A DNA stretch of 64,000 nucleotides from Nitrobacter vulgaris (lineage in GTDB: Bacteria > Pseudomonadota > Alphaproteobacteria > Rhizobiales > Xanthobacteraceae), in NCBI RefSeq assembly GCF_002028545.1, contig NZ_MWPQ01000003.1:1-64000 (forward strand), read 5' to 3'. The notes beneath the pieces were generated by a model. The model was not told the origin of the DNA. It did no database searches and was given only the letters and a program-made list of their open reading frames with translations. The translations under genes and the position numbers were made by a program. Of this stretch, positions 16,704 to 28,066 are shown in pieces; position 1 is the first letter of the stretch; each line of letters begins with the position of its first letter.

Positions 16704-17319
16704 TCTCCGCCAGCTTCACGAACGCGCGGGCGCGATGCGACAGGCCAAGGCCGCGCGGCGGAAGCCCGTGCTTTTCAATGCCCGTCATCTCGCCGAAGGT
16801 GCGCGTATGTCCGTCCGGGAGGAACGCAGGATCATAGCCAAATCCGGCCGTGCCCCGCGGCGGCCATACCAGCGTGCCGTCGACTCGTCCTTCGACTTCC
16901 TGGAGATGGCCGTCCGGCCACGCGACGCAGAGCGCCGAAACGAAGTGAGCCTTGCGCTTGTCCGCGCTCGTCGCGCCGCGCTCCTGCAGCAGGCGCTCGA
17001 TCCGCGTCATCGCAACGGAGAAATCCTTGGTCTCGCCGGCCCAGCGCGCGGAATAGATGCCCGGCGCACCGTCAAGTGCGTCGACCACGAGGCCGGAATC
17101 GTCGGCAAAAGCCGGAAGCTTTGCGCTCAGGGCCGCAGCGGTCGCCTTGATCCGAGCATTGGCGCGGAAATCATCGCCTGTTTCCTCAGGCTCGCTGAGA
17201 CCGAGCTCGCCTGCGGAGATTGCCTCGACGCCATACGGCGCAAGTAGCTCGCGCATCTCGGCGAGCTTGCCGGGATTGTGGGTGGCGATCACGAGCTTGC
17301 CGGCGATCCGACGATTCAT
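16684..17319 (-). CDS. rdgB: XTP/dITP diphosphatase (non-canonical purine NTP pyrophosphatase)
   Basis: 211 residues from ATG 17319 ([20 protein letters not shown]) with AGGATC upstream. It hydrolyses XTP, ITP and dITP to monophosphates, keeping deaminated purines out of DNA and RNA. Family motifs: [48 protein letters not shown]. It is in a minus-strand run rph, rdgB, hemW; an intergenic repeat lies between rph and rdgB. Confidence 0.95.
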   Translation of the reverse strand: MNRRIAGKLVIATHNPGKLAEMRELLAPYGVEAISAGELGLSEPEETGDDFRANARIKATAAALSAKLPAFADDSGLVVDALDGAPGIYSARWAGETKDFSVAMTRIERLLQERGATSADKRKAHFVSALCVAWPDGHLQEVEGRVDGTLVWPPRGTAGFGYDPAFLPDGHTRTFGEMTGIEKHGLPPRGLGLSHRARAFVKLAEIALDRR

Positions 17320-17327
17320 GGCCGATC

Positions 17328-17436
17328 CTAGAGCCATTTCGACTTTGACGGAATTCAAAGTCAGGCTCCGGTTTCTTGTGTTGACGCAGTTTCTTGACGC
17401 GAACCGCTACCCACTCTGCTCGAAAACGCTATTGGA
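17328..17436 (-). repeat. Intergenic repeat family A, copy 1
   Basis: Inverted copy of the element with GCGTTTTCGAGC...GGTTCGCG...GAAA...GCGTCAA, plus a hairpin (GACTTTGA / TTCAAAGTC) at its far end. It lies between rph and rdgB. Confidence 0.7.
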
Positions 17437-17467
17437 GGAGCATCCCACGGAGCGCTCGCAGAACGAA

Positions 17468-18181
17468 TCACGCCAACGCCATTTTCTGCAAATCCACCAG
17501 CCGTGCGACTCCTTTTTTCGCCAGCGCCATGAGCGCAAAAAATTCGTCGTCGGAAAAAGGTGTCTTCTCGGCGGTTCCCTGCACCTCGATGATGCGTCCC
17601 TCGCCGGTCATCACGAAGTTTGCATCGGTGTCGGCTTCCGAATCTTCTGCATAGTCCAGATCGAGGACGGGCGTGCCATTGTAGATACCGCATGAGATCG
17701 CTGCGACATTGTCTCGAAGCACGCTGGCCTTGAGCATGTTGCGGGCCTTCATCCAGTTGACGCAGTCGGCTAACGCGACCCATGCGCCGGTAATCGATGC
17801 GGTGCGCGTGCCGCCATCGGCCTGAATGACGTCGCAATCGACTGTGATCTGGCGTTCGCCGAGCGCCTCGAGATCGATTGCGGCACGCAAAGAGCGGCCG
17901 ATCAGGCGCTGGATTTCGACGGTCCGGCCGCCTTGCTTGCCGGCGGAGGCCTCGCGCCGGGTTCGCTCCAGCGTGGCGCGCGGCAGCATTCCGTATTCGG
18001 CCGTCACCCAGCCCCGGCCCTGGCCCTTGAGCCACGGCGGCAGCCGCTCCTCTAGCGTCGCGGTGACCAGCACATGGGTATCCCCGAATTTCACCATGCA
18101 GGAGCCTTCGGCGTATTTGACCACGCCACGTTCCAGCGACACGGCGCGCAGTTCATCCGGTGCACGGCGGCTAGGCCGCAT
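17468..18181 (-). CDS. rph: Ribonuclease PH
   Basis: 237 residues from ATG 18181. It is a phosphate-dependent 3'-5' exoribonuclease that trims tRNA 3' ends. Visible family signatures: [90 protein letters not shown] and [19 protein letters not shown]. Length is normal. It is divergent from hrcA, the common alphaproteobacterial order. Confidence 0.97.
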   Translation of the reverse strand: MRPSRRAPDELRAVSLERGVVKYAEGSCMVKFGDTHVLVTATLEERLPPWLKGQGRGWVTAEYGMLPRATLERTRREASAGKQGGRTVEIQRLIGRSLRAAIDLEALGERQITVDCDVIQADGGTRTASITGAWVALADCVNWMKARNMLKASVLRDNVAAISCGIYNGTPVLDLDYAEDSEADTDANFVMTGEGRIIEVQGTAEKTPFSDDEFFALMALAKKGVARLVDLQKMALA

Positions 18182-18353
18182 GGGAACCCTCCAGCTATTC
18201 TATGAAAATCGTCGTGCCGTGCTTTTAGGGGTGAGGAGCCGCACCGGCAAGGGTCAGAACTGCGATTGCCAAAGGCTGCTTGTAACTGGTGCGCCGGAGA
18301 GACAAACTAGATCCGGTCCCAGGCGCAACAGTCATTATACGCGGGAGATATCG

Positions 18354-19442
18354 TTGGCCCATCACGATCCGATCGGTCTGATTGCGCCGAACGCCGGGCT
18401 TGCCCAGTTGAACGAGCGGTCGCGCGACATTTTTCGGCAGATCGTCGAAAGCTACCTTGCAACGGGCGAACCGGTGGGTTCCCGCAACGTTTCCCGCCTC
18501 ATCGCGGTGCCGCTCTCGCCAGCGTCGGTCCGCAATGTGATGTCGGACCTCGAACAGCTCGGGCTGATTTATGCACCGCATACCTCAGCCGGCCGCTTGC
18601 CGACCGAGCTCGGCCTGCGGTTCTTTGTCGATGCCTTGATGCAGGTCGGCGATCTGACCGAGCCGGAGCGCCAGTCGATCCAGACTCAACTCGCGTCGGT
18701 GGGCAAGGCGCAATCGGTCGAGGCTGCATTGGGCGAGGCCTTGACACGGCTGTCCGGATTGACCCGGGCGGCGGCAGTGGTTCTGACGGCGAAATCCAAT
18801 GTACGGTTGAAGCATATCGAGTTCGTCAGGCTGGAGCCCGACAAGGCGTTGGTCGTGCTGGTCGCCGAAGACGGGCAGGTCGAAAACCGCGTGCTGACGC
18901 TCCCCTCCGGCGTCCCGGCTTCGGCGCTGACGGAGGCGTCAAACTTTCTGAACGCTCGAATTCGCGGCCGGACGCTGGCCGAGGCAGGGCTCGAGCTTGA
19001 AACCGCGTTGACGCAGAGCAAGGCGGAGCTCGACCAGCTCACACAAAAGATCATCGCGGCAGGAATTGCGAGTTGGTCTGGCGGCGACAGCGACGACCGG
19101 CAATTGATCGTGCGCGGCCATGCCAACCTGCTCGGAGATTTGCATGCGATGGAGGACCTTGAGCGCGTGCGGCTGCTGTTCGACGACCTCGAAACCAAGC
19201 GCGGCGTGATCGATCTGCTTGGCCGCGCCGAACGCGCCGACGGCGTAAGGATCTTTATCGGTTCGGAGAACAAGCTGTTCTCGCTGTCCGGATCCTCGAC
19301 GATCATCGCGCCCTACAGCGACGGCGCCGGCCACATCGTCGGCGTTCTCGGAGTGATCGGACCGACCCGGCTGAACTACGCGCGCGTGATCCCGATGGTG
19401 GATTACGCGGCCCGCATTGTCAGCCAGATGCTCGGCGGCTGA
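18354..19442 (+). CDS. hrcA: Heat-inducible transcription repressor HrcA
   Basis: 362 residues from a TTG at 18354, with GGGAGATATCG just upstream. The protein then begins [20 protein letters not shown], as in Bradyrhizobium HrcA; the reading frame is open far upstream without homology. It holds an N-terminal winged helix ([64 protein letters not shown]), a GAF-like middle and the C-terminal [20 protein letters not shown]. HrcA normally represses groESL and sometimes dnaK by binding CIRCE. I find no CIRCE inverted repeat (TTAGCACTC-N9-GAGTGCTAA) in the window, so its targets lie elsewhere. Confidence 0.95.
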   Translation: MAHHDPIGLIAPNAGLAQLNERSRDIFRQIVESYLATGEPVGSRNVSRLIAVPLSPASVRNVMSDLEQLGLIYAPHTSAGRLPTELGLRFFVDALMQVGDLTEPERQSIQTQLASVGKAQSVEAALGEALTRLSGLTRAAAVVLTAKSNVRLKHIEFVRLEPDKALVVLVAEDGQVENRVLTLPSGVPASALTEASNFLNARIRGRTLAEAGLELETALTQSKAELDQLTQKIIAAGIASWSGGDSDDRQLIVRGHANLLGDLHAMEDLERVRLLFDDLETKRGVIDLLGRAERADGVRIFIGSENKLFSLSGSSTIIAPYSDGAGHIVGVLGVIGPTRLNYARVIPMVDYAARIVSQMLGG

Positions 19443-19540
19443 GCCCGCCCGCCGCCCTGCGCTTGATTTTTACGCCTGAAGCACGATATCCCGCACGACC
19501 ATCCCTTTTAATTCGAGACCATGTGCAAGAAGGCTGTGTA

Positions 19541-20134
19541 ATGACCGATTCCGACGGCAAATCAAACAATTCCGGCGATCCGGCTCCGGAGGCCGAGCCA
19601 GTGGTATCCAAGCCTTACATTATGCCCGACGATCCTGAGGAGGGGGCGGTTGAAGCGCTGACCAAGGAGGTCGCGGACGCCAAGGACCGGATGCTGCGCA
19701 CGTTGGCGGAGATGGAAAACCTGCGCAAGCGCACCGCGCGAGAGGTGTCGGACGCGCGGACCTACGGCATCTCGGGGTTCGCTCGCGACGTGCTGGATAT
19801 TGCCGACAATCTGCAACGCGCGCTTGATGCGGTGTCCGCCGAGGCACGCGCGGCCGCCGACCCCGGACTCAAAGCCCTGATCGAGGGCGTGGAGTTGACC
19901 GAACGCTCGCTGCACAACGCGCTGGAAAAACACGGTGTGAAGCGGTTCGATCCGGCTGGTGAAAAATTCGATCCCAACGTCCATCAGGCCATGTACGAAG
20001 TTCCCGATTCGTCCATCCCCGTCGGCACGGTCGCGCAGGTCATTCAGGCCGGCTACATGATCGGCGAGCGGGTGTTGCGTCCGGCGCTGGTAGGTGTTGC
20101 GAAGGGCGGAGCCAAGGCAGCCGCGTCCGAATGA
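19541..20134 (+). CDS. grpE: Nucleotide exchange factor GrpE
   Basis: 197 residues from ATG 19541, with AAGGC upstream. It is a co-chaperone that releases ADP from DnaK. An acidic disordered N-terminus (to about residue 45) is followed by the long dimer coiled coil ([20 protein letters not shown]), [17 protein letters not shown], and the C-terminal beta-domain ([40 protein letters not shown]). It lies 98 bases after hrcA, probably one operon; a small GCCCG-TTCG-CGGGC hairpin follows. Confidence 0.96.
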   Translation: MTDSDGKSNNSGDPAPEAEPVVSKPYIMPDDPEEGAVEALTKEVADAKDRMLRTLAEMENLRKRTAREVSDARTYGISGFARDVLDIADNLQRALDAVSAEARAAADPGLKALIEGVELTERSLHNALEKHGVKRFDPAGEKFDPNVHQAMYEVPDSSIPVGTVAQVIQAGYMIGERVLRPALVGVAKGGAKAAASE

Positions 20135-20138
20135 ATCC

Positions 20139-20152
20139 GCCCGTTCGCGGGC
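20139..20152 (+). terminator. Short hairpin after grpE
   Basis: GCCCG (20139-20143), TTCG tetraloop, CGGGC (20148-20152). The stem is short and has no clear T-run, so termination is weak or uncertain. Confidence 0.35.
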
Positions 20153-20290
20153 TTACCAATATTATGTCCTCGGGCTTGAATGCGAGAATCAAACACCACT
20201 GGCCGATATTGGTTGCTGGTCGAGTTTTGAATTCGACATTCACGCCCGGGACGCGCGGCTAGGTGGGTCGCGAATGTCAAATTCACTCCA

Positions 20291-21229
20291 CTAGCGCGGC
20301 CGGATACCGTCACGAACCGCGCGGAAGCGCGAAAAAGCTTCAGACCACCCATCCCGCGGCGTACTTCCGATCAGACGCATTGCCGTTTTTCCGCTGCCAA
20401 ACACCAGCCACTGCACGACCGTCACTGGCGTATTCGTTCGTGTGTTCGTGCCGTCGATCCGCGTTTCAAAACCGGGCGATCCGTTGATCCGCATCGACTC
20501 CGACATGGTGATACGTCCCTCACGCAGGTTCGGGATCGTGGCCGCGATGTCGCGCGCAAATCTGTCCCGGTCGTCCGGTCGTTCAGGGACCGAACCGATC
20601 GGGCTGATAATCATAAAGGCTTTGCTGTCGATGTCGTTTTCTGCTTCTGCGTCGGAAAGCAGGATAACTGCTCCTGGTGCCAGCGTGCGGATCAATTTGA
20701 AGGAGCTCAATTCGCTCAGCTTGAAGGGCAGCAGGCCGAGTTGCTCCTCGACCGGTACGTCCTTGCGCAAGGCGACCGTTGCGAACATCTTTCGCACCGC
20801 TTCATCGGAATAGATCTTTCCGACGTTCTCTGGCACCTGCGCTGCGACGTATCCGGAAAATGTGCCGCCCGAAATTACCATTGAATAGCGCCGGACATTG
20901 TCGTCGCCGTTCTTGGCCGCCTCGACGATGAAATAACCCTGTCCGCTCGCCGTCTCGAGGCCTTGTGGCTTCTGGCCTCGAGGGTCGGCCACGTTCGATT
21001 TGGCGACGTTTTCCACGTCTCTGAAGGCGGTGACGGGGAGTTCGGCGACGATGACCTTGACCCGCTGATCCGCGGTTTCGAAACCCGGAAATGTCTTTGC
21101 CGGGGTCAGACCTATCAGCGGAACCAGCCCGATCCGGCTGCCCGGCGCATAGACCACGTCGTCGGCGAGGGCCGAATTTGCGCTGCTCAATATGCAAAGA
21201 GCGATCAATACGTGCAGAAGGTGTCTCAT
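20291..21229 (-). CDS. Conserved exported hypothetical protein
   Basis: 312 residues from ATG 21229. It has a signal peptide (MRHLLHVLIALCILSSANSA, cleavage near LADDV). The mature part contains YAPGSRIGLVPLIGLTPAKT, GFETADQRVKVIVAELPVTA, RYSMVISGGTFSGYVAAQVP and a C-terminal part ending FSRFRAVRDGIRPR. Such proteins of about 310 residues next to grpE/dnaK are familiar from Bradyrhizobium, but no function is known to me. It converges on grpE and diverges from dnaK. Confidence 0.75.
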   Translation of the reverse strand: MRHLLHVLIALCILSSANSALADDVVYAPGSRIGLVPLIGLTPAKTFPGFETADQRVKVIVAELPVTAFRDVENVAKSNVADPRGQKPQGLETASGQGYFIVEAAKNGDDNVRRYSMVISGGTFSGYVAAQVPENVGKIYSDEAVRKMFATVALRKDVPVEEQLGLLPFKLSELSSFKLIRTLAPGAVILLSDAEAENDIDSKAFMIISPIGSVPERPDDRDRFARDIAATIPNLREGRITMSESMRINGSPGFETRIDGTNTRTNTPVTVVQWLVFGSGKTAMRLIGSTPRDGWSEAFSRFRAVRDGIRPR

Positions 21230-21626
21230 GCGCGCTTATTGGATTTGCATTAAGGCCGTTCAATGATCGCCAGGTCGGCGGTGCTGGAAGGAGATTTGAC
21301 TGCCGCCTCAAGCGCATGATTCGTCGGCAATCGGCCGAACCTCTCGTCGCTGTTGTGCGGCGGCCTACCACCGTTTTGATTATGAGGCCAAGGTGTCCGG
21401 TGAGGCTGGGTTAATTATCTGCCTATTCGGGCCGTCTCTGGCTGTCCGGGATTGCAAAAGAATTGCGTTTTCATCCGGTGGAGAGTGGTCTGGTCCTTGC
21501 AGCCCCCACCCCCCCTCCTATATGAGGCTCACCGTCGCTAATCGCGAGTAATTGATATCTGGGGGTCTGGATGAGGGTGCCGTCAGGGCCTGGCCGGACT
21601 GCCGCAACAAGAAGGATATGAGGACC
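21230..21626. other. Divergent intergenic region upstream of dnaK
   Basis: No gene seen. It contains a C-rich tract (about 21502-21515) and a candidate heat-shock promoter at 21496-21523, listed separately. No CIRCE element and no ROSE-type hairpin are recognisable. Confidence 0.6.
21496..21523 (+). promoter_or_regulatory. Candidate RpoH-type heat-shock promoter of dnaK
   Basis: CTTG at 21496-21499 and CCTATAT at 21517-21523 resemble the alphaproteobacterial sigma-32 pattern (CTTG... with CCxxTxT around -10). The 17-base spacing is slightly long. The position, about 100 bases before dnaK, suits it. Pattern match only. Confidence 0.4.
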
Positions 21627-23525
<1,899 letters not shown>

Positions 23526-23679
23526 ACGGCAGGTATGACCATGGCCCCGGCCCCCAAGGAGTGCGCAGCGCGTCTCGGAGGACGGGGTCATGTTTGTTTA
23601 GGTGGGACGCTGCATCCAGCGACAAGCGAATTTCTGACGCGTTTTCCGGGATAAAACGACGTTCGGGCGGAATGGACTG

Positions 23680-24816
23680 ATGTCGACCAAGCGCTGTTAC
23701 TACGAAACCCTTGAGGTCGAGCGGAGTGCGGACGACACCAAACTCAAGGCGGCCTTCCGCAAGCTGGCGATGAAATGGCACCCGGACAGGAATCCGGGCG
23801 ATTCGTCCAGTGAGATGCGTTTCAAAGAAATCAACGAAGCCTATGAAGTTCTGAAGGACGGCAACAAGCGGGCGGCTTACGACCGCTTCGGTCATGCCGC
23901 GTTCGAGCAGGGCGGCATGGGTGGCGGTGGCCCCGGGTTCGGAGCCGGCTTCGCCTCATCATTCTCTGACATCTTCGAGGACTTGTTTGGAATGGCCGGC
24001 CAGCGCGGTCGTACCGGCGGTCGCGAACGAGGCGGAGATCTTCGATACAACATGGAGATCACGCTGGAGGAGGCTTTTCAGGGTAAGACTGCTCAGGTCG
24101 AAATCCCAGTCTCGGTGACTTGCGAATCCTGCTCAGGCACGGGCGCCAAGGCCGGGACCAAGCCGAAGAACTGTTCGATGTGCGGCGGTGCTGGCCGGAT
24201 CCGCCAAGCCCAGGGTTTCTTCACGCTGGAGCGCACCTGTCCTGGCTGTCAGGGGCGGGGCCAGATGATTGAGGATCCCTGTCCGTCCTGCGGTGGGTCA
24301 GGTCGTGTCAACCGGGAACGCTCGCTATCGGTCAATATTCCCGCCGGCGTCGAGGATGGCACCCGCATTCGCCTGGCCGGCGAGGGTGAGGCGGGAATTC
24401 GTGGCGGTCCGCCGGGTGATCTCTACATTTTCCTCTCGCTGGCTCCGCATGAGTTCTTCCAGCGAGACGGTGCCGATCTGCATTGTCGCGTTCCGATCTC
24501 AATGGTTACTGCCGCGCTTGGTGGAGAACTTGAGGTGCCGACCATCGACAAAAGCAAGACCAAGGTGAGGGTGCCGTCTGGGACCCAGTCAGGCCGACGT
24601 TTCCGCGTTGCAACAAAGGGGATGCCAGTGCTGCGCTCCCGTCAGACCGGCGACATGTATGTGCAGATGGTGGTCGAAACGCCGCAAAATCTGACCAAGA
24701 GGCAACAGGATCTCTTGGCCGAGTTCGAAAAGCTATCTTCGGGTGAGACTCAACCCGAGACGGCAGGTTTCTTCACTAAGGTCAAAGACTTCTTCGGCAC
24801 TCGCGCCACTCCGTAA
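23680..24816 (+). CDS. dnaJ: Chaperone protein DnaJ
   Basis: 378 residues from ATG 23680. J-domain 6-70 with HPD at 34-36 ([14 protein letters not shown]), a Gly/Phe-rich region ([14 protein letters not shown]), then a four-repeat CxxCxGxG zinc region ([32 protein letters not shown]) and the C-terminal substrate-binding domains. It stimulates DnaK ATPase and delivers substrates. It lies 154 bases after dnaK, likely in the same heat-shock unit. Confidence 0.97.
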   Translation: MSTKRCYYETLEVERSADDTKLKAAFRKLAMKWHPDRNPGDSSSEMRFKEINEAYEVLKDGNKRAAYDRFGHAAFEQGGMGGGGPGFGAGFASSFSDIFEDLFGMAGQRGRTGGRERGGDLRYNMEITLEEAFQGKTAQVEIPVSVTCESCSGTGAKAGTKPKNCSMCGGAGRIRQAQGFFTLERTCPGCQGRGQMIEDPCPSCGGSGRVNRERSLSVNIPAGVEDGTRIRLAGEGEAGIRGGPPGDLYIFLSLAPHEFFQRDGADLHCRVPISMVTAALGGELEVPTIDKSKTKVRVPSGTQSGRRFRVATKGMPVLRSRQTGDMYVQMVVETPQNLTKRQQDLLAEFEKLSSGETQPETAGFFTKVKDFFGTRATP

Positions 24817-24908
24817 TGACCGTTTTGCTTGACCGTGTCGATTGTCGGTTGTACCTGTGTATAACTTAAGCCTGACTTCCTGCCAGTAGTGACCCACCTG
24901 GGTGCGAA

Positions 24909-25511
24909 ATGCCTTTGCAATTGTCCGCGCGTGCGTCGAAGAAACCCCTTCGTCTTGACGACGAGGTACGCTTTCTCCGCTCGTGGATTGAAAAGCCGCT
25001 CCATATGGGTGCCGTCATGCCGTCCGGCCGCATCCTGGCACGCACGATGGCGCAGTATGTCGATGTCGGATCGTCCGATCCGGTCATCGAACTGGGACCG
25101 GGGACCGGTGCGATCACCAACGCGCTGATTGAGCACGGCGTCGATCAGAAGCGGTTGGTGTTGGTTGAATACGATCCTGGTTTTTGTGCGCTGCTTCGCG
25201 ACCGCTACCCGCAGGCAACGGTTGTGCAGGGTGATGCCTATACGTTGCGAGATTCGCTGTGGAACGTGCTGAGCGCTCGCGCCTCGGCGATTGTCTCCGG
25301 GCTGCCGCTTGTCACCAAGCCGATGTTGACCCGGCTCAAATTGATCCGGGACGCTTTCGCGACGCTCGCTCCCGGCGCTCCGTTCGTGCAGTTTACTTAT
25401 TCGGTCGTCCCTCCCATTCCCAAATCTCTCCCCGGTATTTCGACCGAAGCGTCCGAGCGGATTTGGATGAACCTCCCTCCTGCACGCGTCTGGGTATATC
25501 GCAAGCGCTGA
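24909..25511 (+). CDS. pmtA: Phosphatidylethanolamine N-methyltransferase, PmtA type
   Basis: 200 residues from ATG 24909. Rossmann methyltransferase with VIELGPGTGAITNALIEHGV (SAM-binding), LVLVEYDPGFCALLRDRYP, VVQGDAYTLRD, SAIVSGLPLVTKP, and the C-terminal NLPPARVWVYRK typical of rhizobial PmtA. PmtA methylates phosphatidylethanolamine with SAM towards phosphatidylcholine at the inner membrane. WIEKPLHMGAVMPSGR at the N-terminus also fits. The dnaJ-pmtA neighbourhood fits Bradyrhizobium-type genomes. Whether this enzyme performs all three methylations or only the first cannot be told from sequence. Confidence 0.82.
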   Translation: MPLQLSARASKKPLRLDDEVRFLRSWIEKPLHMGAVMPSGRILARTMAQYVDVGSSDPVIELGPGTGAITNALIEHGVDQKRLVLVEYDPGFCALLRDRYPQATVVQGDAYTLRDSLWNVLSARASAIVSGLPLVTKPMLTRLKLIRDAFATLAPGAPFVQFTYSVVPPIPKSLPGISTEASERIWMNLPPARVWVYRKR

Positions 25512-25525
25512 TGAGCTCGTGTGGT

Positions 25526-25580
25526 GGTTCAGAAGTTCGCTATTTTTTCTCTGCGAGTGCTTCGAGCGAACTTCTGAACC
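25526..25580 (+). terminator. Large hairpin after pmtA
   Basis: GGTTCAGAAGTTCGC (25526-25540) pairs perfectly with GCGAACTTCTGAACC (25566-25580) across a 25-base loop. It lies 15 bases after the pmtA stop. It probably terminates or stabilises the mRNA; the long loop is unusual for a simple terminator. Confidence 0.5.
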
Positions 25581-25591
25581 CAAACCACAAG

Positions 25592-25688
25592 ATAGCGTTT
25601 TCGAGCGAAGGGATCCGGTTCGCGGGAAGAAAACGCGTCTAATCAATAGACGGAGTCTTTCACCGTTTCCGTGAAACGGGGAAAGAGA
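25592..25688 (+). repeat. Intergenic repeat family A, copy 2
   Basis: Begins GCGTTTTCGAGCGAAGGGAT, continues CCGGTTCGCGGGAAGAAAACGCGTC, and ends with a CGGAGTCTTTCACCG-type segment. Arms GCGTTTTC and GAAAACGC can pair. Confidence 0.75.
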
Positions 25689-25798
25689 ATTATGAACGTG
25701 CTAATGCCCTTTCGAATCTGAAGTCCGCTCTGGAAGGCGCCGCACAATGAGGCAAACTTCAGATTCAGGGCACGAGCGCGGCGGCTGGTGTCCCTGCA

Positions 25799-26392
25799 AT
25801 GCGATCGACAGTTCTGTTCGCACCGAAAATTCTCATCATTCCCGGCTCGCTTCGCACCGGCTCGCAGAATGCAAGGCTTGCCGCCGTCGTAGCCGAGGAA
25901 TTTGTTCGAGCCGATGTCGAGGTCACCCGAATTTCGCTTGGAGACTTCCCGCTGCCGATCTACGACGCCGATCTACAGGCAAATTCCGGCGTGCCCGCAA
26001 GCGCCATCAACCTCAAGCAGATGATCGGGGCGCATCATGGGATTCTTATCGTGACGCCCGAATACAACGCCTCGCTGCCGCCATTGCTCAAGAATGCGAT
26101 CGACTGGATATCGTGCGTACAAAGTCCGCATGAAGCACGCGGTCAGGTTTTCCATGAACGCGCGTTCGCGATCGCCTCGGCCTCCGCGGGCCGGTTTGGC
26201 GGCGCAAGATGTCTGGCTCAGTTGCGTCTGATACTTACGGCGTGCGGGGCGATGGTGATTCCTAATCAGCTCGCGCTGTCGTTCGCCGGCGAAGCCTATG
26301 ACGATATGGAACGGTTGAAGCGTTCGGCGGATGCGGATGCGCTGAAAAAGATGGTACGCCAGTTGATCACCATCGCCGGGGATATGCGATGA
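25799..26392 (+). CDS. NADPH-dependent FMN reductase family protein
   Basis: 197 residues from ATG 25799. Flavodoxin-like fold: KILIIPGSLRTGSQNARLAA binds FMN phosphate, ISLGDFPLPIYDADLQ follows, and ILIVTPEYNASLPPLLKNAIDW is the classic second FMN motif. Members reduce flavins, quinones, azo dyes or chromate with NAD(P)H; the physiological substrate here is unknown. It is followed after 94 bases by dapB. The stretch before it (25690-25798) holds another inverted repeat (25714-25724 with 25756-25766). Confidence 0.9.
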   Translation: MRSTVLFAPKILIIPGSLRTGSQNARLAAVVAEEFVRADVEVTRISLGDFPLPIYDADLQANSGVPASAINLKQMIGAHHGILIVTPEYNASLPPLLKNAIDWISCVQSPHEARGQVFHERAFAIASASAGRFGGARCLAQLRLILTACGAMVIPNQLALSFAGEAYDDMERLKRSADADALKKMVRQLITIAGDMR

Positions 26393-26486
26393 GGCCGCGC
26401 CTGATGTGAGGCACTGCGCTGATGTAGACCTGATCGGTTGCCGCGAAACGCAGCCCCCGCTATACCCGAAGAGCATTTGAGGAGTC

Positions 26487-27299
26487 GTGGCTGACATGCG
26501 GTTGATCGTTGCAGGAGCAGGCGGCCGGATGGGCCGCGCGCTGGTGCGCGCGATCGCGGAAACCGGTGACGCAGTGCTGGCCGGCGCGCTTGAGGCGCCC
26601 GGATCCGAGCTGATCGGGAAAGACGCCGCCGTCCTGGCCGGACTTCCCGCCAGCGGAATCGAAGTGTCGGCAGATCTCTGGTCTTTATCGGCAAATGCCG
26701 ACGGTATTTTGGATTTTACGGTTCCGGCCGCGACCATCGCGAACGTTGCCGTCGCTGCCGAGCGGGGTCTGGTTCATGTCATCGGCACCACCGGACTCTC
26801 AGCGTCGGATATGGCGGTGATCCGAAGCGTGACCTCACGTACGGCGGTTGTGCAGTCGGGCAATATGAGTCTGGGCGTCAATCTGCTCGCCGCGCTGGTG
26901 AAGCGGATGGCGCAATCACTCGACGAGAGTTTCGATATTGAGATTCTCGAGATGCATCACAGAGCCAAGATCGACGCGCCTTCGGGCACCGCGTTGATGT
27001 TGGGACAGGCGGCGGCTGACGGCCGCAAGATCGGGCTGGATGAGCGCGCGGTACGCGGGCGAGATGGCCTGACCGGCGCCCGCAAAGCGGGCGACATCGG
27101 TTTTGCCTCGCTCCGTGGCGGCTCCGTGTCCGGAGATCACAGCGTCATCTTCGCGGGTCCGTATGAGCGCATAACGTTGTCGCATCACGCCGAAGACCGG
27201 ATGATCTTTGCCCATGGTGCGTTGAAGGCCGCGAAGTGGGCGCGCGGCAAGGCGCCCGGGCTTTATTCAATGGCCGACGTGCTTGGGTTGGGCGTTTAG
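26487..27299 (+). CDS. dapB: 4-hydroxy-tetrahydrodipicolinate reductase
   Basis: 270 residues. It reduces the DapA product with NAD(P)H in the lysine/diaminopimelate pathway. Motifs: [20 protein letters not shown] (nucleotide binding), [67 protein letters not shown] with the catalytic His and Lys. The GTG at 26487 gives the family-like N-terminus with two or three residues before MRLIV; ATG 26496, with GAGGAG 11 bases upstream, is the alternative. Confidence 0.96.
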   Translation: MADMRLIVAGAGGRMGRALVRAIAETGDAVLAGALEAPGSELIGKDAAVLAGLPASGIEVSADLWSLSANADGILDFTVPAATIANVAVAAERGLVHVIGTTGLSASDMAVIRSVTSRTAVVQSGNMSLGVNLLAALVKRMAQSLDESFDIEILEMHHRAKIDAPSGTALMLGQAAADGRKIGLDERAVRGRDGLTGARKAGDIGFASLRGGSVSGDHSVIFAGPYERITLSHHAEDRMIFAHGALKAAKWARGKAPGLYSMADVLGLGV

Positions 27300-27323
27300 A
27301 ATTTAAGAAACGGAGCAAACAGA

Positions 27324-27947
27324 ATGAGCGAACGTCTTCTGGTGCTCGTGCGTCACGGCCAGAGCGAATGGAATCTGAAAAATCTGTTCACTGGCTGGAA
27401 GGATCCGGATCTGACGGATCTTGGCGTGACTGAAGCGAAGAATGCAGGGCGCAAGCTGAAGGGGCAGGGCTTTGTTTTCGACGTTGCCTTTACCTCGACG
27501 TTGATCCGCGCCGAGCACACGCTCGACCTTGTGCTGAAGGAATTAGGCCAGACCGGAATTCCGATCAGGAAAGATCAGGCGCTGAATGAACGGGACTACG
27601 GCGATCTTTCGGGTCTCAATAAGGACGAGGCTCGTAAGAAATGGGGTGACGAACAGGTGCTGATCTGGCGCCGCTCGTATGACGTGCCTCCGCCCGGCGG
27701 CGAGAGCCTGAAAGATACGCTGGCGCGCACGCTGCCGTACTTCGTGCAGGAAATCCTGCCATGCGTCCTCCGTGGCGAGTGCACGCTCGTCGCGGCGCAC
27801 GGCAATTCGCTGCGCGCGCTGGTCATGGTGCTGGAAAAATTGTCGCCGGAACAAATCCTCGCGCGCGAACTGGCAACCGGTGCGCCGGTGATCTATCGGC
27901 TCAATGCCGATGCGACAGTGGCCTCGAAACTTGATCTCGCAGCCTGA
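27324..27947 (+). CDS. gpmA: 2,3-bisphosphoglycerate-dependent phosphoglycerate mutase
   Basis: 207 residues from ATG 27324, 24 bases after dapB. It interconverts 3- and 2-phosphoglycerate. The phosphohistidine His11 is in [30 protein letters not shown] and [16 protein letters not shown] supply the second active-site histidine. It is shorter than the E. coli enzyme (about 250), as is usual for the compact alphaproteobacterial form. Confidence 0.95.
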   Translation: MSERLLVLVRHGQSEWNLKNLFTGWKDPDLTDLGVTEAKNAGRKLKGQGFVFDVAFTSTLIRAEHTLDLVLKELGQTGIPIRKDQALNERDYGDLSGLNKDEARKKWGDEQVLIWRRSYDVPPPGGESLKDTLARTLPYFVQEILPCVLRGECTLVAAHGNSLRALVMVLEKLSPEQILARELATGAPVIYRLNADATVASKLDLAA

Positions 27948-27957
27948 TAAACTTCAT

Positions 27958-28066
27958 TCTCGAGTCTTTTCGTCGCTTCACGGGACCAGTGAAAGACTCT
28001 AGCTTTTTGATTTGACGCATTTTCTTCACGCGAACCGGGACTCCCCTTCGCTCGAAAAGGCTATAG
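27958..28066 (-). repeat. Intergenic repeat family A, copy 3
   Basis: Inverted copy: AGACTCTAGCTTTTTGATTT, GACGCATTTTCTTCACGCGA and CTTCGCTCGAAAAGGCTATA. It carries an extra hairpin (GAGTCTTTTC...GAAAGACTC). It lies between converging gpmA and the Ada-like gene. Confidence 0.75.

Noticed and set aside
17826-18353. HrcA extended upstream to 17826
   Set aside because: The added residues run antisense through rph; the TTG at 18354 gives the exact family N-terminus.
21230-21626. CIRCE operator upstream of dnaK
   Set aside because: No TTAGCACTC/GAGTGCTAA inverted repeat could be found by reading both strands.
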